Counted from the stretch's first letter, positions 51,927 through 61,460 are shown. The stretch: DNA of 64,000 nt from Candidatus Pantoea deserta (GCF_003813865.1 NZ_RMVG01000019.1:31811-95810); one strand, 5' to 3'. The notes: a model not told the origin generated them from the letters alone. Translations and numbers: made by a program.

Positions 51927-52241
51927 GGATCCTCCAGATGTGGAGGCTAAGAGTAGCAGTAATCCACAGGGCCCGGTTTAACCGCATTGGTCATTGGGAC
52001 GACCTGATTGCATTCAGTGATTTAAGCGGCGCGCGCGCAGTGAGCCAGCACGCATTTCAAAGTAAAAGGAAAACGGCGATAATGAGCTAACTATCTGAAT
52101 GCGCAGACCTTCTGGGCAATGCCACAGTGTCGACCAGGCAGGTACACATAACCACAGCGCGTCTGACTGCGTATATCTGTAGCGATACGCCTGATGAACG
52201 CAACATCATCACGCCTGTCTGGACATCAACGGGAGAAGGGC
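51927..52241. other. Divergent gap between nitroreductase and lactonase genes
   Basis: 315 bases with no credible gene. GAGAAGGG precedes the lactonase start. No operator or promoter could be called with confidence. Confidence 0.35.
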
Positions 52242-53369
52242 ATGAACAGGACCCCGGCACTACGCCGTGCAGTTTTATTGTGTGGCATGATCTTTAGCAG
52301 TTCGCTGCTGGCGCAGACGTTTGTCTACATATCGGCAGCCGATGACGGCGCTATCGCCCGCTATGCGCTTAATGAGCAAACCGGCGCGTTGCATCGCCTT
52401 GGCGATACCCCCGCGGGCGGTAAAGTGATGCCGATGGCGCTTTCCCCGGACCAGCGCACCCTGTATGCCGCAGTGCGCAGCCAGCCAGTGCGGCTGGTCA
52501 GCTGGTCGATAAACAGCAACACCGGCGCGTTAACGCCTGCGTCGGAGAGCGCGGCGGCGGCAAGCTACCCCTTTATCAGCCTCGACAGACAAGGGCGCTT
52601 TTTACTGGCCGCCTCGTATGACGGCGGCGTGGCGCACGTTTATCGCCTCAGTAAGGGCGGAAAGGTCGTGACGCCTCTGATTGCAGAGGTGCAAACCGGA
52701 CACGGGGCGCACTCTGTCATTACCGATGCCACCAACCGCTCAGTTTATGTCGGCGTGCTGGGGCGCGATCGCGTGTTGCAGTTCAGCCTGCATCCGGACG
52801 GCCAGCTTACGCCCATCGGCAAAGGGTTCGCCGCCACGCCTGAAAAGGGCGGCGCGCGCCACTCGGTCATATCACCCGATAATCGTTTCCTTTATAACAT
52901 TGGCGAAATGAGCGGCGGCATTACTCAGTTTGCCCGTCAGCCTGATGGCGCGCTGCAACAGGTCGCGGAATACCCCAGCGCGGTGGCGCAAGTCTACCAT
53001 TTGCAGCCGGGCGTTGAACGCACGGCCAGCTATAGCGATACGACGCCGCGCATCTGGGCCGCCGATATTAAAATCACGCCCGACGGACGCTTTCTCTATG
53101 CGACGGAGCGCACCAGCAGCACGGTAACCGGCTATCGCATCGAGGCCGGGGGCAAGCTGCGGCTGATTAACCACTGGCCGGTAGAGAAGCAGCCGCGCGG
53201 CATCGCCGTCTCGCCGGACGGGCGCTGGCTCATCGTCAGCGGGGAAAAGAGCGCGGTAACCGGTAGCTATGCCATTGACCGGGAAACCGGGGCGCTGCGC
53301 AGGGTGGCGGAAGCGCCGGTCGGCAGAGCGGCTAACTGGGTCACAATCGTCAGCTTCAACCCGTCATAA
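52242..53369 (+). CDS. Exported beta-propeller lactonase (YbhE/Pgl family)
   Basis: 375 residues from the ATG at 52242, with GAGAAGGG upstream and a signal peptide (AVLLCGMIFSSSLLAQ); a longer frame from 52194 would bury it. Seven-bladed propeller repeats: YISAADDGAIARYALNEQTGALHRLGDTP, MALSPDQRTLYAAVRSQ, GHGAHSVITDATNRSVYVGVLGRDRVLQF, ARHSVISPDNRFLYNIGEM and ADIKITPDGRFLYATERTSSTVTGYRI. Cytoplasmic relatives are 6-phosphogluconolactonases. An exported form is better placed to hydrolyse glucono-lactone formed by Gcd, which lies about 5 kb away; that pairing is inference. Confidence 0.85.
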   Translation: MNRTPALRRAVLLCGMIFSSSLLAQTFVYISAADDGAIARYALNEQTGALHRLGDTPAGGKVMPMALSPDQRTLYAAVRSQPVRLVSWSINSNTGALTPASESAAAASYPFISLDRQGRFLLAASYDGGVAHVYRLSKGGKVVTPLIAEVQTGHGAHSVITDATNRSVYVGVLGRDRVLQFSLHPDGQLTPIGKGFAATPEKGGARHSVISPDNRFLYNIGEMSGGITQFARQPDGALQQVAEYPSAVAQVYHLQPGVERTASYSDTTPRIWAADIKITPDGRFLYATERTSSTVTGYRIEAGGKLRLINHWPVEKQPRGIAVSPDGRWLIVSGEKSAVTGSYAIDRETGALRRVAEAPVGRAANWVTIVSFNPS

Positions 53370-53394
53370 GTGCGACCAGGACGCCATATAAAAG

Positions 53395-53419
53395 CGCCGC
53401 CGCCGCAGGCGGCGTTTTT
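53395..53419 (+). terminator. Rho-independent terminator after the lactonase gene
   Basis: Stem CGCCGCC (53395-53401) and GGCGGCG (53408-53414), six-base loop, then five T residues. Confidence 0.88.
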
Positions 53420-53720
53420 GTCTCTCTTCACAATAAGAGATATGAAAATAACAAAAACAGATTTGCGCATTAATCATAACGCCGCGCGCTTTCCTGCTAT
53501 TTTTCTTATTTATCACCTTGCTCTTGCCAGTCTATTCGTCGCCGCGCGGCGCTGACGCTTAATAGCCGAAAAATGAATTAGCTTTTCTGTATTTGTAACA
53601 ACCACGCTATTTACTTGTTTCAAACCGCCTGCTTATTATCCCCCTGATTTATTAATTAAAGCGACAGGCTGAAATAAAAGTCTGTTTATATTTATTCTTC
53701 GTCTGTTAACTGGAAAACTC
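53420..53720. other. AT-rich region upstream of the sulfur operon
   Basis: 300 bases without a gene. It should hold the promoter of the six-gene sulfur operon, but neither a clear sigma-70 pair nor a sigma-54 GG-N10-GC element could be read, and no copy of the CTGCTGCA palindrome found near ssuD is present. Confidence 0.4.
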
Positions 53721-54932
53721 ATGACATCTCACCTCGACTCTCCTGGTATATCCCAGGCGGCCGTGCTGACCGATGACCAGCAAGCGATTGAGGCGGCCCG
53801 TTATCTGGCGGAGCAGGCCAGAGCAGACGCCGTCGAGCGCGACCAGCAGCGCATCTATCCGCGCGCGCTGCTGGATCAATTTACTCAACTTGGTCTGGGC
53901 AGTATTAGCGTGCCGCGCCGCTTTGGCGGCGGCGGATTAAGTTATCAGACGCTGGCCGAGGTATTTCGTCTGATTTCCGCCAGCGATCCCTCGCTGGGGC
54001 AAATTCCGCAAAATCACTTCGGCCTGATTCAGTTTATTCTCGGTGAGGGCAGCGCGGCGCAGCAGCAGCAATTATTATCGGCGGTTGTCAGTGGAAAACG
54101 GCTCGGCAACGGCGGCCCGGAAAAAAACAGTCGCCATACCCGCGACGTTCAGGCGAGAGTGACCAATACGAACGGGCAATTACGGTTAACCGGCGAAAAG
54201 TTTTATTCAACGGGCGCGCTGTTTGCCGACATTCTGGTAACCACTGCGCTACAGGATGACGGCCTGCCAGCCATGGCCTTTATTCCGCTTCCTGCGCAGG
54301 GCATAGAGATTATTGATGACTGGTCTGGCATAGGGCAGCGTACCACCGCCAGCGGTACGGTGCGGCTGGAACAGGTCGCTGTCGATCCGGCATGGCTTAT
54401 TCCGCTGCCGCCTCCAGAGAAACCCACGCTGCGCGGCGCGGTTTCACAGTTGATCCAGGCTGCGATTGACGCGGGAATCGCGCAGGGCGCGCTGGATGAC
54501 GCGCTGGCCTTTGTCCGTACCCATTCACGTCCCTGGGTCGATGCCAACGTGGAGCGCAATGCTGACGACCCCTACATTCTTGCCGACATTGGCCGCATCA
54601 GCACAGAGCTGAGCGCCGCCAGTGCGCTGCTCACACGCGCCGCCAGAACGCTCGACGCCATCGATCCCTTCGCCATTACCGCTGAAAACAGCGCGCGCGC
54701 CTCAATCGCCGTCGCCGAAGCCAAAGTGCTGACCACAGAGATCGCGCTACGCGCCAGCGAAAAGCTGCTGGAGTGGGGCGGCAGCCGCGCCACGCTGCTA
54801 CAGCACGGGCTGGATCGCCACTGGCGCAATGCGCGTACCCATACTCTGCACGACCCGGTGCGCTGGAAAACCCATGCTATCGGCGACTACTACCTTAACG
54901 CGACCCTTCCGGCACGCCACGCCTGGATTTAA
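53721..54932 (+). CDS. SfnB-family sulfur-acquisition flavoprotein (copy 1)
   Basis: A 403-residue acyl-CoA-dehydrogenase-fold protein of the SfnB group. Signatures: GLGSISVPRRFGGGGLSYQTLAEVFRLISASDPSLGQIPQNHFGLIQ, EKFYSTGALFADILVTTA, DDWSGIGQRTTASGTVRLE, and near the C-terminus LQHGLDRHWRNARTHTLHDPVRWKTHAIGDYYLN. SfnB-type enzymes help release sulfur from organosulfur compounds such as dimethyl sulfone derivatives. First gene of a six-gene operon. Confidence 0.9.
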   Translation: MTSHLDSPGISQAAVLTDDQQAIEAARYLAEQARADAVERDQQRIYPRALLDQFTQLGLGSISVPRRFGGGGLSYQTLAEVFRLISASDPSLGQIPQNHFGLIQFILGEGSAAQQQQLLSAVVSGKRLGNGGPEKNSRHTRDVQARVTNTNGQLRLTGEKFYSTGALFADILVTTALQDDGLPAMAFIPLPAQGIEIIDDWSGIGQRTTASGTVRLEQVAVDPAWLIPLPPPEKPTLRGAVSQLIQAAIDAGIAQGALDDALAFVRTHSRPWVDANVERNADDPYILADIGRISTELSAASALLTRAARTLDAIDPFAITAENSARASIAVAEAKVLTTEIALRASEKLLEWGGSRATLLQHGLDRHWRNARTHTLHDPVRWKTHAIGDYYLNATLPARHAWI

Positions 54933-54944
54933 TGGAGAGAGAGG

Positions 54945-56135
54945 ATGACTCAGGTTCAACCTAAACAGCCTGCCGCACGCCTTAACAACGCGCAGCAGGC
55001 GCTGGAGGTGGCGCGCCAGCTGGCGCAGCAGTTCCGCAGCGGGGCGGCAGAACGCGATCGGGAACGGCGTCTGCCCCATCAGGAGTTACAGCGGCTGTTT
55101 GGCTCTGGGCTAGGCGCCATTACCGTTCCGCGCGACTATGGCGGCATCGCGGTCTCCAGCGCCGTACTGGCGGCGATAGTCGCCACGCTCAGCGAGGGAG
55201 ACGCCGCGATTGGCCAGGTGCCGCAAAACCACTTCTACGCGCTGGAGGTGCTGCGCGTAAACGGCAGCGAGGCGCAGAAGCAGCGACTGTACGCTGAGGT
55301 GCTGGCGGGGGTGCATCTGGGCAATGCGCTGGCGGAATTTACCTCTAAAGCGGCGCATCAGCGCAGCACGCAGATCCTGAACGGATATCTGAACGGAACC
55401 AAGTTTTACGCCACCGGCGCGCTGTTTGCCGATCGCATTCCTGCGGCGGCGCGTAACGAGGAGGGCAAAGAGGAGCTGGTGTTTGTGCCGCGTCACCAGC
55501 CGGGCGTGACGGTCATTGATGACTGGAGCGGGTTTGGTCAGCGCACCACGGGCAGCGGCAGCGTCGAGTTTCGTGATGTCGAGGTCGCCGCTGAGGACCG
55601 AGTGCCTTTTCAGACCGCGTTTGAACGGCCCACGGCGGTGGGTCCCTTTGCGCAGATGCTGCATGCCGCGATCGATCAGGGCATTGCGCGCGCGGCGTTC
55701 AACGACATGCTCGACTTTCTGCGCCAGCGGGCCAGACCCTGGCCAGACAGCGGCGTCGAACGCGCCAGCGACGATCCCTTAACGCTCGATCGCACCGGCC
55801 GTCTGGCGGCTCGTCTGGCGGCAGGCGACGCTCTGCTGGAGCTGGCCGGCGCAGCGGTAGACACGGCTCAGCAGCATCCCAGCGCAGAGAGCGTCGCAGA
55901 GGCGTCCGTCGCGGTGGCGAAAGCGCGCGCCTGGACTACCGAGGTGTCGCTGGAAGCGGGAAATCTGCTGTTTGAACTGTCGGGATCACGCGCCAGCCTG
56001 CGTGAATACAACCTGGATCGTCACTGGCGTAATGCGCGCACGCATACCCTCCACGATCCGGTGCGCTGGAAATATCCCGCCATCGGTAACTACCTGTTGA
56101 ATGGCGTACTGCCGCCGCGCCGGGGCACCCTATGA
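54945..56135 (+). CDS. SfnB-family sulfur-acquisition flavoprotein (copy 2)
   Basis: A 396-residue paralogue of the gene before it, with matching motifs (GLGAITVPRDYGGIAVSSAVLAAIVATLSEGDAAIGQVPQNHFYAL, TKFYATGALFADRIPAAA, DDWSGFGQRTTGSGSVEF, YNLDRHWRNARTHTLHDPVRWKYPAIGNYLLN). The start has GGAGAGAGG upstream. It overlaps the monooxygenase gene by four bases (ATGA). Two tandem copies suggest either different substrates or a hetero-oligomer. Confidence 0.9.
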   Translation: MTQVQPKQPAARLNNAQQALEVARQLAQQFRSGAAERDRERRLPHQELQRLFGSGLGAITVPRDYGGIAVSSAVLAAIVATLSEGDAAIGQVPQNHFYALEVLRVNGSEAQKQRLYAEVLAGVHLGNALAEFTSKAAHQRSTQILNGYLNGTKFYATGALFADRIPAAARNEEGKEELVFVPRHQPGVTVIDDWSGFGQRTTGSGSVEFRDVEVAAEDRVPFQTAFERPTAVGPFAQMLHAAIDQGIARAAFNDMLDFLRQRARPWPDSGVERASDDPLTLDRTGRLAARLAAGDALLELAGAAVDTAQQHPSAESVAEASVAVAKARAWTTEVSLEAGNLLFELSGSRASLREYNLDRHWRNARTHTLHDPVRWKYPAIGNYLLNGVLPPRRGTL

Positions 56136-57490
56136 GTCAGAAACAGGTTTTGCTTAACGCTTTCAATATGAACTGCGTCGGGCATATTCATCACGGCATG
56201 TGGACGCATCCCCAGGATCGCTCGGTGGAATTTAACTCCCTGAGTTACTGGACTGATCTGGCGCGCCTGCTGGAGCGTGGTCTGTTCGACGGGATGTTTA
56301 TCGCCGATATTCTCGGCGTCTATGATGTTTATCAGCAGAGCATTGAGCTGACCGCGCGCGAGTCCATTCAGCTGCCGGTGAACGATCCGCTGATGCTGGT
56401 ATCCGCCATGGCGGGAGTGACGCAGCACCTCGGATTTGGCGTGACCGCTAATCTGAGTTATGAAGCGCCGTTTCCCTTTGCGCGCCGGCTGTCGACGCTG
56501 GATCATCTGACGCAGGGGCGTATTGGCTGGAACATTGTGACCGGCTATCTGGACAGCGCGGCCAGGGCGATGGGAATGAAACAGCTGCTGGCCCACGATC
56601 GACGCTACGACCAGGCCGATGAGTTTCTTGATGTCAGCTACCAGCTCTGGGAAGGGAGCTGGCAGGATGAGGCGCTGGTGGTGGATCGCCGGCGTCGCCT
56701 GTACGCCGACGCCAGTAAAATTCATCCGATCGATCATCAGGGCGAGTTTTATCAGGTGCAGGGATATCACCTCAGCAGCCCGTCGCCGCAGCGGACGCCG
56801 CTGCTGTTTCAGGCCGGCACCTCTGAGCGCGGCGTCCGCTTTGCCGCTCGTCATGCCGAATGCAGCTTTGTTAACGCCAGCACCCCGGCGGCGATGCGAC
56901 AGCAGACCCGCCGTCTGCGCCAGGCGGCGGTGGAGTCCGGACGCCTGGCCGACGATATACGCATTTTTATGGGCGTCGGCGTTATCGTCGCCCCAGGCGA
57001 GCGCGAAGCGCAGGAGAAATACCGCAGCTATCTGGAATATGCCAGCCCGGAAGCAGGCATTGCCCACTTTTCCAGCTCCATTGGCGTCGATCTGGCGGCG
57101 TTCGATCTCGATACGCCGATCGAAACCGGGGAAACGCGCGCTATTGAGTCGGTCAGCAAAGCCTACAGCGGCTGGACGCGTCGTCGTCTGCTTGAGCAGC
57201 ACGCGATGGGCAGCCGCTATCCGCTGATCGTCGGCAACCCTTCTCAGGTCGCGGATGCCTTACTTCAGTGGATGGATGAAGGCGATATTGATGGCTTTAA
57301 CTTAACGCGCATCCTGAATCCGCAAAGCTACAGCGACTTTATCGATCTGGTGGTGCCGGAGCTACAGCAGCGTGGCCGCTATAAAACGGCCTACCAGCCA
57401 GGTTCATTCCGTAAAAAACTCTTTCAGCAGGACCGTTTGCCTGACCGCCATCCTGCGGCGCGCTGGCGCTATGCGGCCGGCCGTCGTTGA
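56132..57490 (+). CDS. LLM-class flavin monooxygenase (NtaA/SnaA/DszA/DmoA family)
   Basis: A 452-residue bacterial-luciferase-fold, reduced-FMN-dependent monooxygenase. Motifs: AFNMNCVGHIHHGMWTHPQ at the N-terminus, YWTDLARLLERGLFDGMFIADILGVYDVYQ, LDHLTQGRIGWNIVTGYLDSAARAMG, PQRTPLLFQAGTSERGVRFAARHAECSFVNA and QSYSDFIDLVVPELQQRGRYKTAY. Family members cleave C-S or C-N bonds in dibenzothiophene sulfone, dimethyl sulfide or NTA. A flavin reductase partner is not in the operon. Confidence 0.9.
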   Translation: MSQKQVLLNAFNMNCVGHIHHGMWTHPQDRSVEFNSLSYWTDLARLLERGLFDGMFIADILGVYDVYQQSIELTARESIQLPVNDPLMLVSAMAGVTQHLGFGVTANLSYEAPFPFARRLSTLDHLTQGRIGWNIVTGYLDSAARAMGMKQLLAHDRRYDQADEFLDVSYQLWEGSWQDEALVVDRRRRLYADASKIHPIDHQGEFYQVQGYHLSSPSPQRTPLLFQAGTSERGVRFAARHAECSFVNASTPAAMRQQTRRLRQAAVESGRLADDIRIFMGVGVIVAPGEREAQEKYRSYLEYASPEAGIAHFSSSIGVDLAAFDLDTPIETGETRAIESVSKAYSGWTRRRLLEQHAMGSRYPLIVGNPSQVADALLQWMDEGDIDGFNLTRILNPQSYSDFIDLVVPELQQRGRYKTAYQPGSFRKKLFQQDRLPDRHPAARWRYAAGRR

Positions 57491-57514
57491 AACCCTTACC
57501 CACAAGGAGTGCGT

Positions 57515-58324
57515 ATGAAACTTTCTAAAAAACTGAGACTGACCGTTGGCGGCACGCTGTTAACGCTCTGTGCCTTAGCCTCCGCCGCTGACTTTTCCGG
57601 GCCGCTGAAAGTGGGCACCACCGCCGCTTTTGCGCCGCCGCTGGAAACCGCCGTCGCGGAGGCGAAAAAACAGGGACTGGACGTTGAGCTGGTGGAGTTT
57701 ACCGACTGGACGGCGCCTAACGTCAGCGTGGAAAACGGGGATATTGACGTTAATCTGTTTCAGCATAAACCCTTCCTGGAGAACGCTAACCAGTCGGGAG
57801 GGTTTCATCTGGTCGCCTATGCGCCAGCCATTATCAACAACATTGGACTCTATTCGAAAAAGCACACGGCGCTGGATCAGATCCCCCAGGGCGGAACGGT
57901 GGCTATCGCCAACGATCCGATCAACGGCGCGCGCGGCCTGCTGCTGTTGCAGAAAGCGGGGCTGATTACGCTTAAACCGGGCGCGGCACTGAAATCGACG
58001 CCGGATGACATCGTCAGCAATCCCAGGGATCTTAAGATTATTGAGGTGGAGGCGGTGCAGCTTTCTCGTTCGCTGGAGGAGGTGGATCTCGCGCAGGGCT
58101 ATCCGCACTATCTGCGTCTGGCGAAAAATATCGATCCGGAAAAAGCGCTGCTGTTTGACGGACTGGAACACCCGGAATATGTCATCCAGTTCGTTATCCG
58201 CGACGGTCATCAGCAGGATCCGCGTCTGGCAAAGTTTGTTGACATCTATCAGCATTCGCCGGTGGTGCGCGCCAGCCTCGATCGTTTTTATGGCAAGCTC
58301 TATCAGCCAGGCTGGAGTCAGTGA
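57515..58324 (+). CDS. MetQ/NlpA-type ABC solute-binding protein
   Basis: 269 residues from the ATG at 57515, with AAGGAG five bases upstream. Signal peptide LTVGGTLLTLCALASA without a lipobox Cys, unlike lipoprotein MetQ. MetQ features: LKVGTTAAFAPPLETAVAEAKKQGLDVELVEFTDW, NGDIDVNLFQHKPFLENAN, GGTVAIANDPINGARGLLLLQKAGLI. It likely binds a sulfur compound processed by the operon rather than methionine itself. Confidence 0.88.
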   Translation: MKLSKKLRLTVGGTLLTLCALASAADFSGPLKVGTTAAFAPPLETAVAEAKKQGLDVELVEFTDWTAPNVSVENGDIDVNLFQHKPFLENANQSGGFHLVAYAPAIINNIGLYSKKHTALDQIPQGGTVAIANDPINGARGLLLLQKAGLITLKPGAALKSTPDDIVSNPRDLKIIEVEAVQLSRSLEEVDLAQGYPHYLRLAKNIDPEKALLFDGLEHPEYVIQFVIRDGHQQDPRLAKFVDIYQHSPVVRASLDRFYGKLYQPGWSQ

Positions 58325-59427
58325 CTATGGTTAGCCTGACAATACCCGGCGAGCGCGATGTGCTGGATCGGTCGCTGACCCACGCCGCAGGTAACGATCA
58401 CGTTATCATTGAGGCGCTGAGCAAACGCTATCCCGGCCAGGCGGTTGATGCCCTGCATAACATCACGCTCGCTATTCGGCGCGGCGAGATATTCGGCATT
58501 ATTGGCCGCAGCGGAGCAGGGAAGTCCACCCTGATCCGCTGCCTTAACCGGCTGGAGAACCCCACGTCAGGACGCGTGGTGATTGATGGCACCGATATCA
58601 GCGCGCTCAGCCGCAAGCAGCTGGTGGCCTGGCGTCGCAACACCGGCATGATTTTTCAGCACTTCAATCTGCTTTCGGCAAAAACCGTGCGCGAGAATAT
58701 CGAATTGCCGTTGAAAGTGGCGGGTGTGCCCGCCGCAGAACGCGCAAGAAAAGTCGATGAGCTGCTTGCGCTGGTCGGGCTGGTGGAGCGGCAACATGCC
58801 TGGCCTTCCCAGCTCTCCGGCGGTCAAAAACAGCGCGTCGGCATCGCCCGCGCGCTGGTGCACGATCCCGATCTGCTGCTGTGTGATGAAGCCACTTCCG
58901 CGCTGGATCCGGAAACCACCCGCGCTATTCTGGCGCTGCTGAAGAAGATCAATCAGCAGCGGCATATCACCATTGTCTTGATTACGCATGAGATGGACGT
59001 GGTGCACGACCTGTGTCATCAGGTGGCCGTGATCGATAAAGGCGAAATTATCGAGCGCGGGCCGGTCTGGCAGGTCTACAGCGATCCCCGGCAGGAAACC
59101 ACGCGGCAGCTGCTCAATCCCCATTTTCAGACCTTGCCGCCGGAGATCGAGTCGCGGCTCAGCGCAGAGCGTAAAAATTCCGCGTCCCGTCTGGCAGTGC
59201 GCCTGCGCTATACCGGCCAGGGCGCCCGGCCCGATATCGGCGCGCTGGCCGCGCGGGTGTCAGGTGAAATCACCCTGGTCTATAGCGCAGTCGAGTGGGT
59301 GGAGAGCAAGCCCACCGGTCAGCTACTGCTGCTGCTGGATGCCAGATATGAGGCGAATATCGTCCCGCATGAACTGGCAAACCTTGCGGATCGACTGGAG
59401 GTGTTGGGCTATGTCACTGGCTATTGA
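58321..59427 (+). CDS. MetN-type ABC transporter ATPase
   Basis: A 368-residue ATPase: Walker A GRSGAGKST, Q-loop MIFQHFNLLSAKTV, signature LSGGQKQRVGIARAL, Walker B LLLCDEATSALD, H-loop ITHEMD, and a C-terminal NIL-type regulatory domain (about residues 285-365) as in MetN. The GTG at 58321 overlaps the binding-protein stop (GTGA); the ATG at 58327 is a possible alternative. A roughly 25-residue extension precedes the ABC core. Confidence 0.92.
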   Translation: MTMVSLTIPGERDVLDRSLTHAAGNDHVIIEALSKRYPGQAVDALHNITLAIRRGEIFGIIGRSGAGKSTLIRCLNRLENPTSGRVVIDGTDISALSRKQLVAWRRNTGMIFQHFNLLSAKTVRENIELPLKVAGVPAAERARKVDELLALVGLVERQHAWPSQLSGGQKQRVGIARALVHDPDLLLCDEATSALDPETTRAILALLKKINQQRHITIVLITHEMDVVHDLCHQVAVIDKGEIIERGPVWQVYSDPRQETTRQLLNPHFQTLPPEIESRLSAERKNSASRLAVRLRYTGQGARPDIGALAARVSGEITLVYSAVEWVESKPTGQLLLLLDARYEANIVPHELANLADRLEVLGYVTGY

Positions 59428-60061
59428 TCGTTTGTGGAATGGGCTGCTGGATACGCTGTTGATGGTCGGCGTCTCCTCGATGCTGGCGCTGGCGCTGGGT
59501 CTGCCGATGGCGGTTATTTTGGTGGTTAGCGGGCGGGGCGATCTCTTTCCCAGCCCGACGGTCAATCGGGTGCTGGGCTGGGTGGTCAATCTGTTCCGCT
59601 CAATTCCGTTTTTGATTTTGATGGTGGCGCTGATTCCGGTGACCCGCTGGATTGTCGGCACCACCTACGGCGTATGGGCGGCCGTGGTGCCTTTAACGCT
59701 GGCGGCGACGCCGTTTTTCGCGCGTATCGCTGAAGTAAGCCTGCGTGAAGTGGACAAAGGGCTGACCGAGGCGGCACAGGCGATGGGGTTCCACCGCTGG
59801 CATATCGTCTGGCATGTTTTGCTGCCTGAGGCGCGTCCCGGCATTGTCAGCGGTTTTACCATTACGCTGGTAACCATGATTAACGCGTCGGCGATGGCTG
59901 GGGCTATTGGCGCGGGTGGCCTTGGCGATCTGGCCTACCGCTATGGCTATCAACGCTTTGATATGCAGGTGATGGTTACCGTGATTGTCGTGCTGGTGGC
60001 GCTGGTGACGCTATTGCAGTTTTTTGGCGATCGGCTATCGCGTCGGCTAAATCATCGTTAA
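59411..60061 (+). CDS. MetI-type ABC transporter permease
   Basis: 216 residues from the ATG at 59411, with GGAGG upstream; the longer frame from 59264 is antisense-like noise within the ATPase gene. Five membrane segments and a MetI permease core (NLFRSIPFLILMVALIPVTR, EVDKGLTEAAQAMGFHRWHIVWHVLLPEARPGIVSGFTITLVTMINASAMAGAIGAGGLGDLAYRYGYQRF). Last gene of the sulfur operon. A GC-rich hairpin (GGCCGGA and TCCGGCC, about 60068-60084) follows. Confidence 0.92.
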   Translation: MSLAIDRLWNGLLDTLLMVGVSSMLALALGLPMAVILVVSGRGDLFPSPTVNRVLGWVVNLFRSIPFLILMVALIPVTRWIVGTTYGVWAAVVPLTLAATPFFARIAEVSLREVDKGLTEAAQAMGFHRWHIVWHVLLPEARPGIVSGFTITLVTMINASAMAGAIGAGGLGDLAYRYGYQRFDMQVMVTVIVVLVALVTLLQFFGDRLSRRLNHR

Positions 60062-60106
60062 AGCAGGCGGCCGGATCGTCCGGCCAGCCTGGTGCTGACC
60101 GCGGGC

Positions 60107-61264
60107 TTATTTCCCCGGACGACGATCGCCGCCGATGGTTTCGCCAAAGGGTCCGGTATTGACGGTGCGCTGCTTTTTCGCGGCGTTTTCGGCCAGCGGC
60201 AGCAGCGGCATAACCAGTTCGGCGAAGCGGTGCGCCTCTTCCAGATGCGGATAGCCGGAGAAGATAAAGTTATCGATGCCTAACGCCTGATATTCCCGAA
60301 TGCGATCCGCAACCTGCTGTGGGTTGCCGACCAGCGCGGTGCCTGCGCCGCCGCGTACCAGTCCCACACCAGCCCACAGATTTGGCGCAATGCGCAGGCT
60401 TTCGCGCGATCCGCTATGCAGCGCGCTCATGCGCGCCTGTCCTGTTGAGTCCATACGCGCGAATATTTTTTGCGCGGCGGCGATAGTCTCTTCATCAAGG
60501 TGGGCTATCAGACGATCCGCCGCCGCCCAGGCTTCCTCTTCGGTTTCGCGCACAATCACATGCAACCGGATACCGTAAGAGAGGGTGCGGCCTTTTTCCT
60601 GCGCCCGCTGGCGCACAACGGCGAGCTTGTCAGCAACCTGTTCGAGCGGCTCTCCCCATGTCAGATAGGTATCAATCTGGTTAGCCGCTACGTCAATCGC
60701 TTCCTCAGAGGAGCCGCCAAAATAGAGGGGAGGCCCGTTCTCCTGAACTGGCGGGAATAAGATTTCAGCGCCCTCAACGCGTATATGCTCTCCTGCAAAG
60801 TCCACCTTTTCCCCTTTCAGCAGGCGAGAATAGACCTCCAGAAATTCTCTGGTGACCTGATAACGCTCAGCATGACTGAGAAATATGCCGTCGCCTTTGT
60901 TTTCAACCGGATCGCCGCCGGTGACGACGTTGATCAGCAGACGGCCTTCTGACAGGCGATCCAGGGTGGCGGCCATTCGCGCCGCCAGGCTGGGCGGCTG
61001 CAGGCCTGGGCGCACGGCCACCAGATAACGCAGTTTTTTTGTCAGGGGAGCCAGCGCTGAGGCAACCAGCCAGGCATCCTCACAGCTTTTGCCTGTCGGG
61101 ATCAGGACGCCGTAATAGCCCAGATTGTCGGCGGCCAGCGCCACCTGTTGCAGATAGGGCAAATCGACCGGCCTTCCGCCCTGCGTGGTGCCGAGGTAGC
61201 GGCCGTCACCGTGAGTGGGTAAAAACCAGAAAATATTGAGGGGATTCTGTATCACATGGCTCAT
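60107..61264 (-). CDS. ssuD: SsuD, FMNH2-dependent alkanesulfonate monooxygenase
   Basis: A 385-residue enzyme (E. coli SsuD 381): [98 protein letters not shown], and [28 protein letters not shown]. It releases sulfite from alkanesulfonates with reduced FMN. Convergent with the sulfur operon and divergent from the sigma-54 regulator. The promoter (61334-61349) is a sigma-54 type. Confidence 0.95.
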   Translation of the reverse strand: MSHVIQNPLNIFWFLPTHGDGRYLGTTQGGRPVDLPYLQQVALAADNLGYYGVLIPTGKSCEDAWLVASALAPLTKKLRYLVAVRPGLQPPSLAARMAATLDRLSEGRLLINVVTGGDPVENKGDGIFLSHAERYQVTREFLEVYSRLLKGEKVDFAGEHIRVEGAEILFPPVQENGPPLYFGGSSEEAIDVAANQIDTYLTWGEPLEQVADKLAVVRQRAQEKGRTLSYGIRLHVIVRETEEEAWAAADRLIAHLDEETIAAAQKIFARMDSTGQARMSALHSGSRESLRIAPNLWAGVGLVRGGAGTALVGNPQQVADRIREYQALGIDNFIFSGYPHLEEAHRFAELVMPLLPLAENAAKKQRTVNTGPFGETIGGDRRPGK

Positions 61265-61333
61265 TAGCTGATTCTCTTATAACGTTATTTGAATTTAACA
61301 GATGGAAATCCTCTGAAAGGTTATATGAGGGTT

Positions 61334-61349
61334 AGCAGAGAACGTGCCA
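61334..61349 (-). promoter_or_regulatory. Sigma-54 promoter of ssuD
   Basis: On the minus strand: TGGCAC-GTTCT-CTGCT. GG and GC lie exactly 10 bases apart and nine of ten fixed positions of TGGCAC-N5-TTGCW match. It lies 70 bases before the ssuD start. Transcription should begin about 12 bases beyond the GC. Confidence 0.85.
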
Positions 61350-61411
61350 AAACCGCATCGCCTTTATTACTTTTAAATTCATATAATTAGAATTTTCCCG
61401 CCTGAGCGAGG

Positions 61412-61460
61412 CTGCTGCAAATGCAGCAGGGCGCGTCGTAAATTGCCGCATTTGCAGCAG
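61412..61460. promoter_or_regulatory. Two upstream activator palindromes
   Basis: Site 1: CTGCTGCA-AA-TGCAGCAG (61412-61429), a perfect 8-bp inverted repeat. Site 2: TTGCCGCA-TT-TGCAGCAG (61443-61460), one half perfect and the other with two changes. Centres are 31 bases apart, close to three helical turns, so both face the same side of the DNA. They lie about 70-120 bases upstream of the ssuD sigma-54 promoter, the usual place for enhancer sites of an AAA+ activator. Confidence 0.8.

Noticed and set aside
53370..53555. Small frame after the lactonase gene
   Set aside because: It runs through the lactonase terminator hairpin and lacks a ribosome site.
53420..53720. Sigma-54 promoter for the SfnB operon
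   Set aside because: Expected from the neighbouring sigma-54 regulator, but no GG-N10-GC element with the right flanks could be found.
56090..57202. 370-codon minus-strand frame opposite the flavin monooxygenase
   Set aside because: Antisense shadow; no family resemblance and no ribosome site or promoter.
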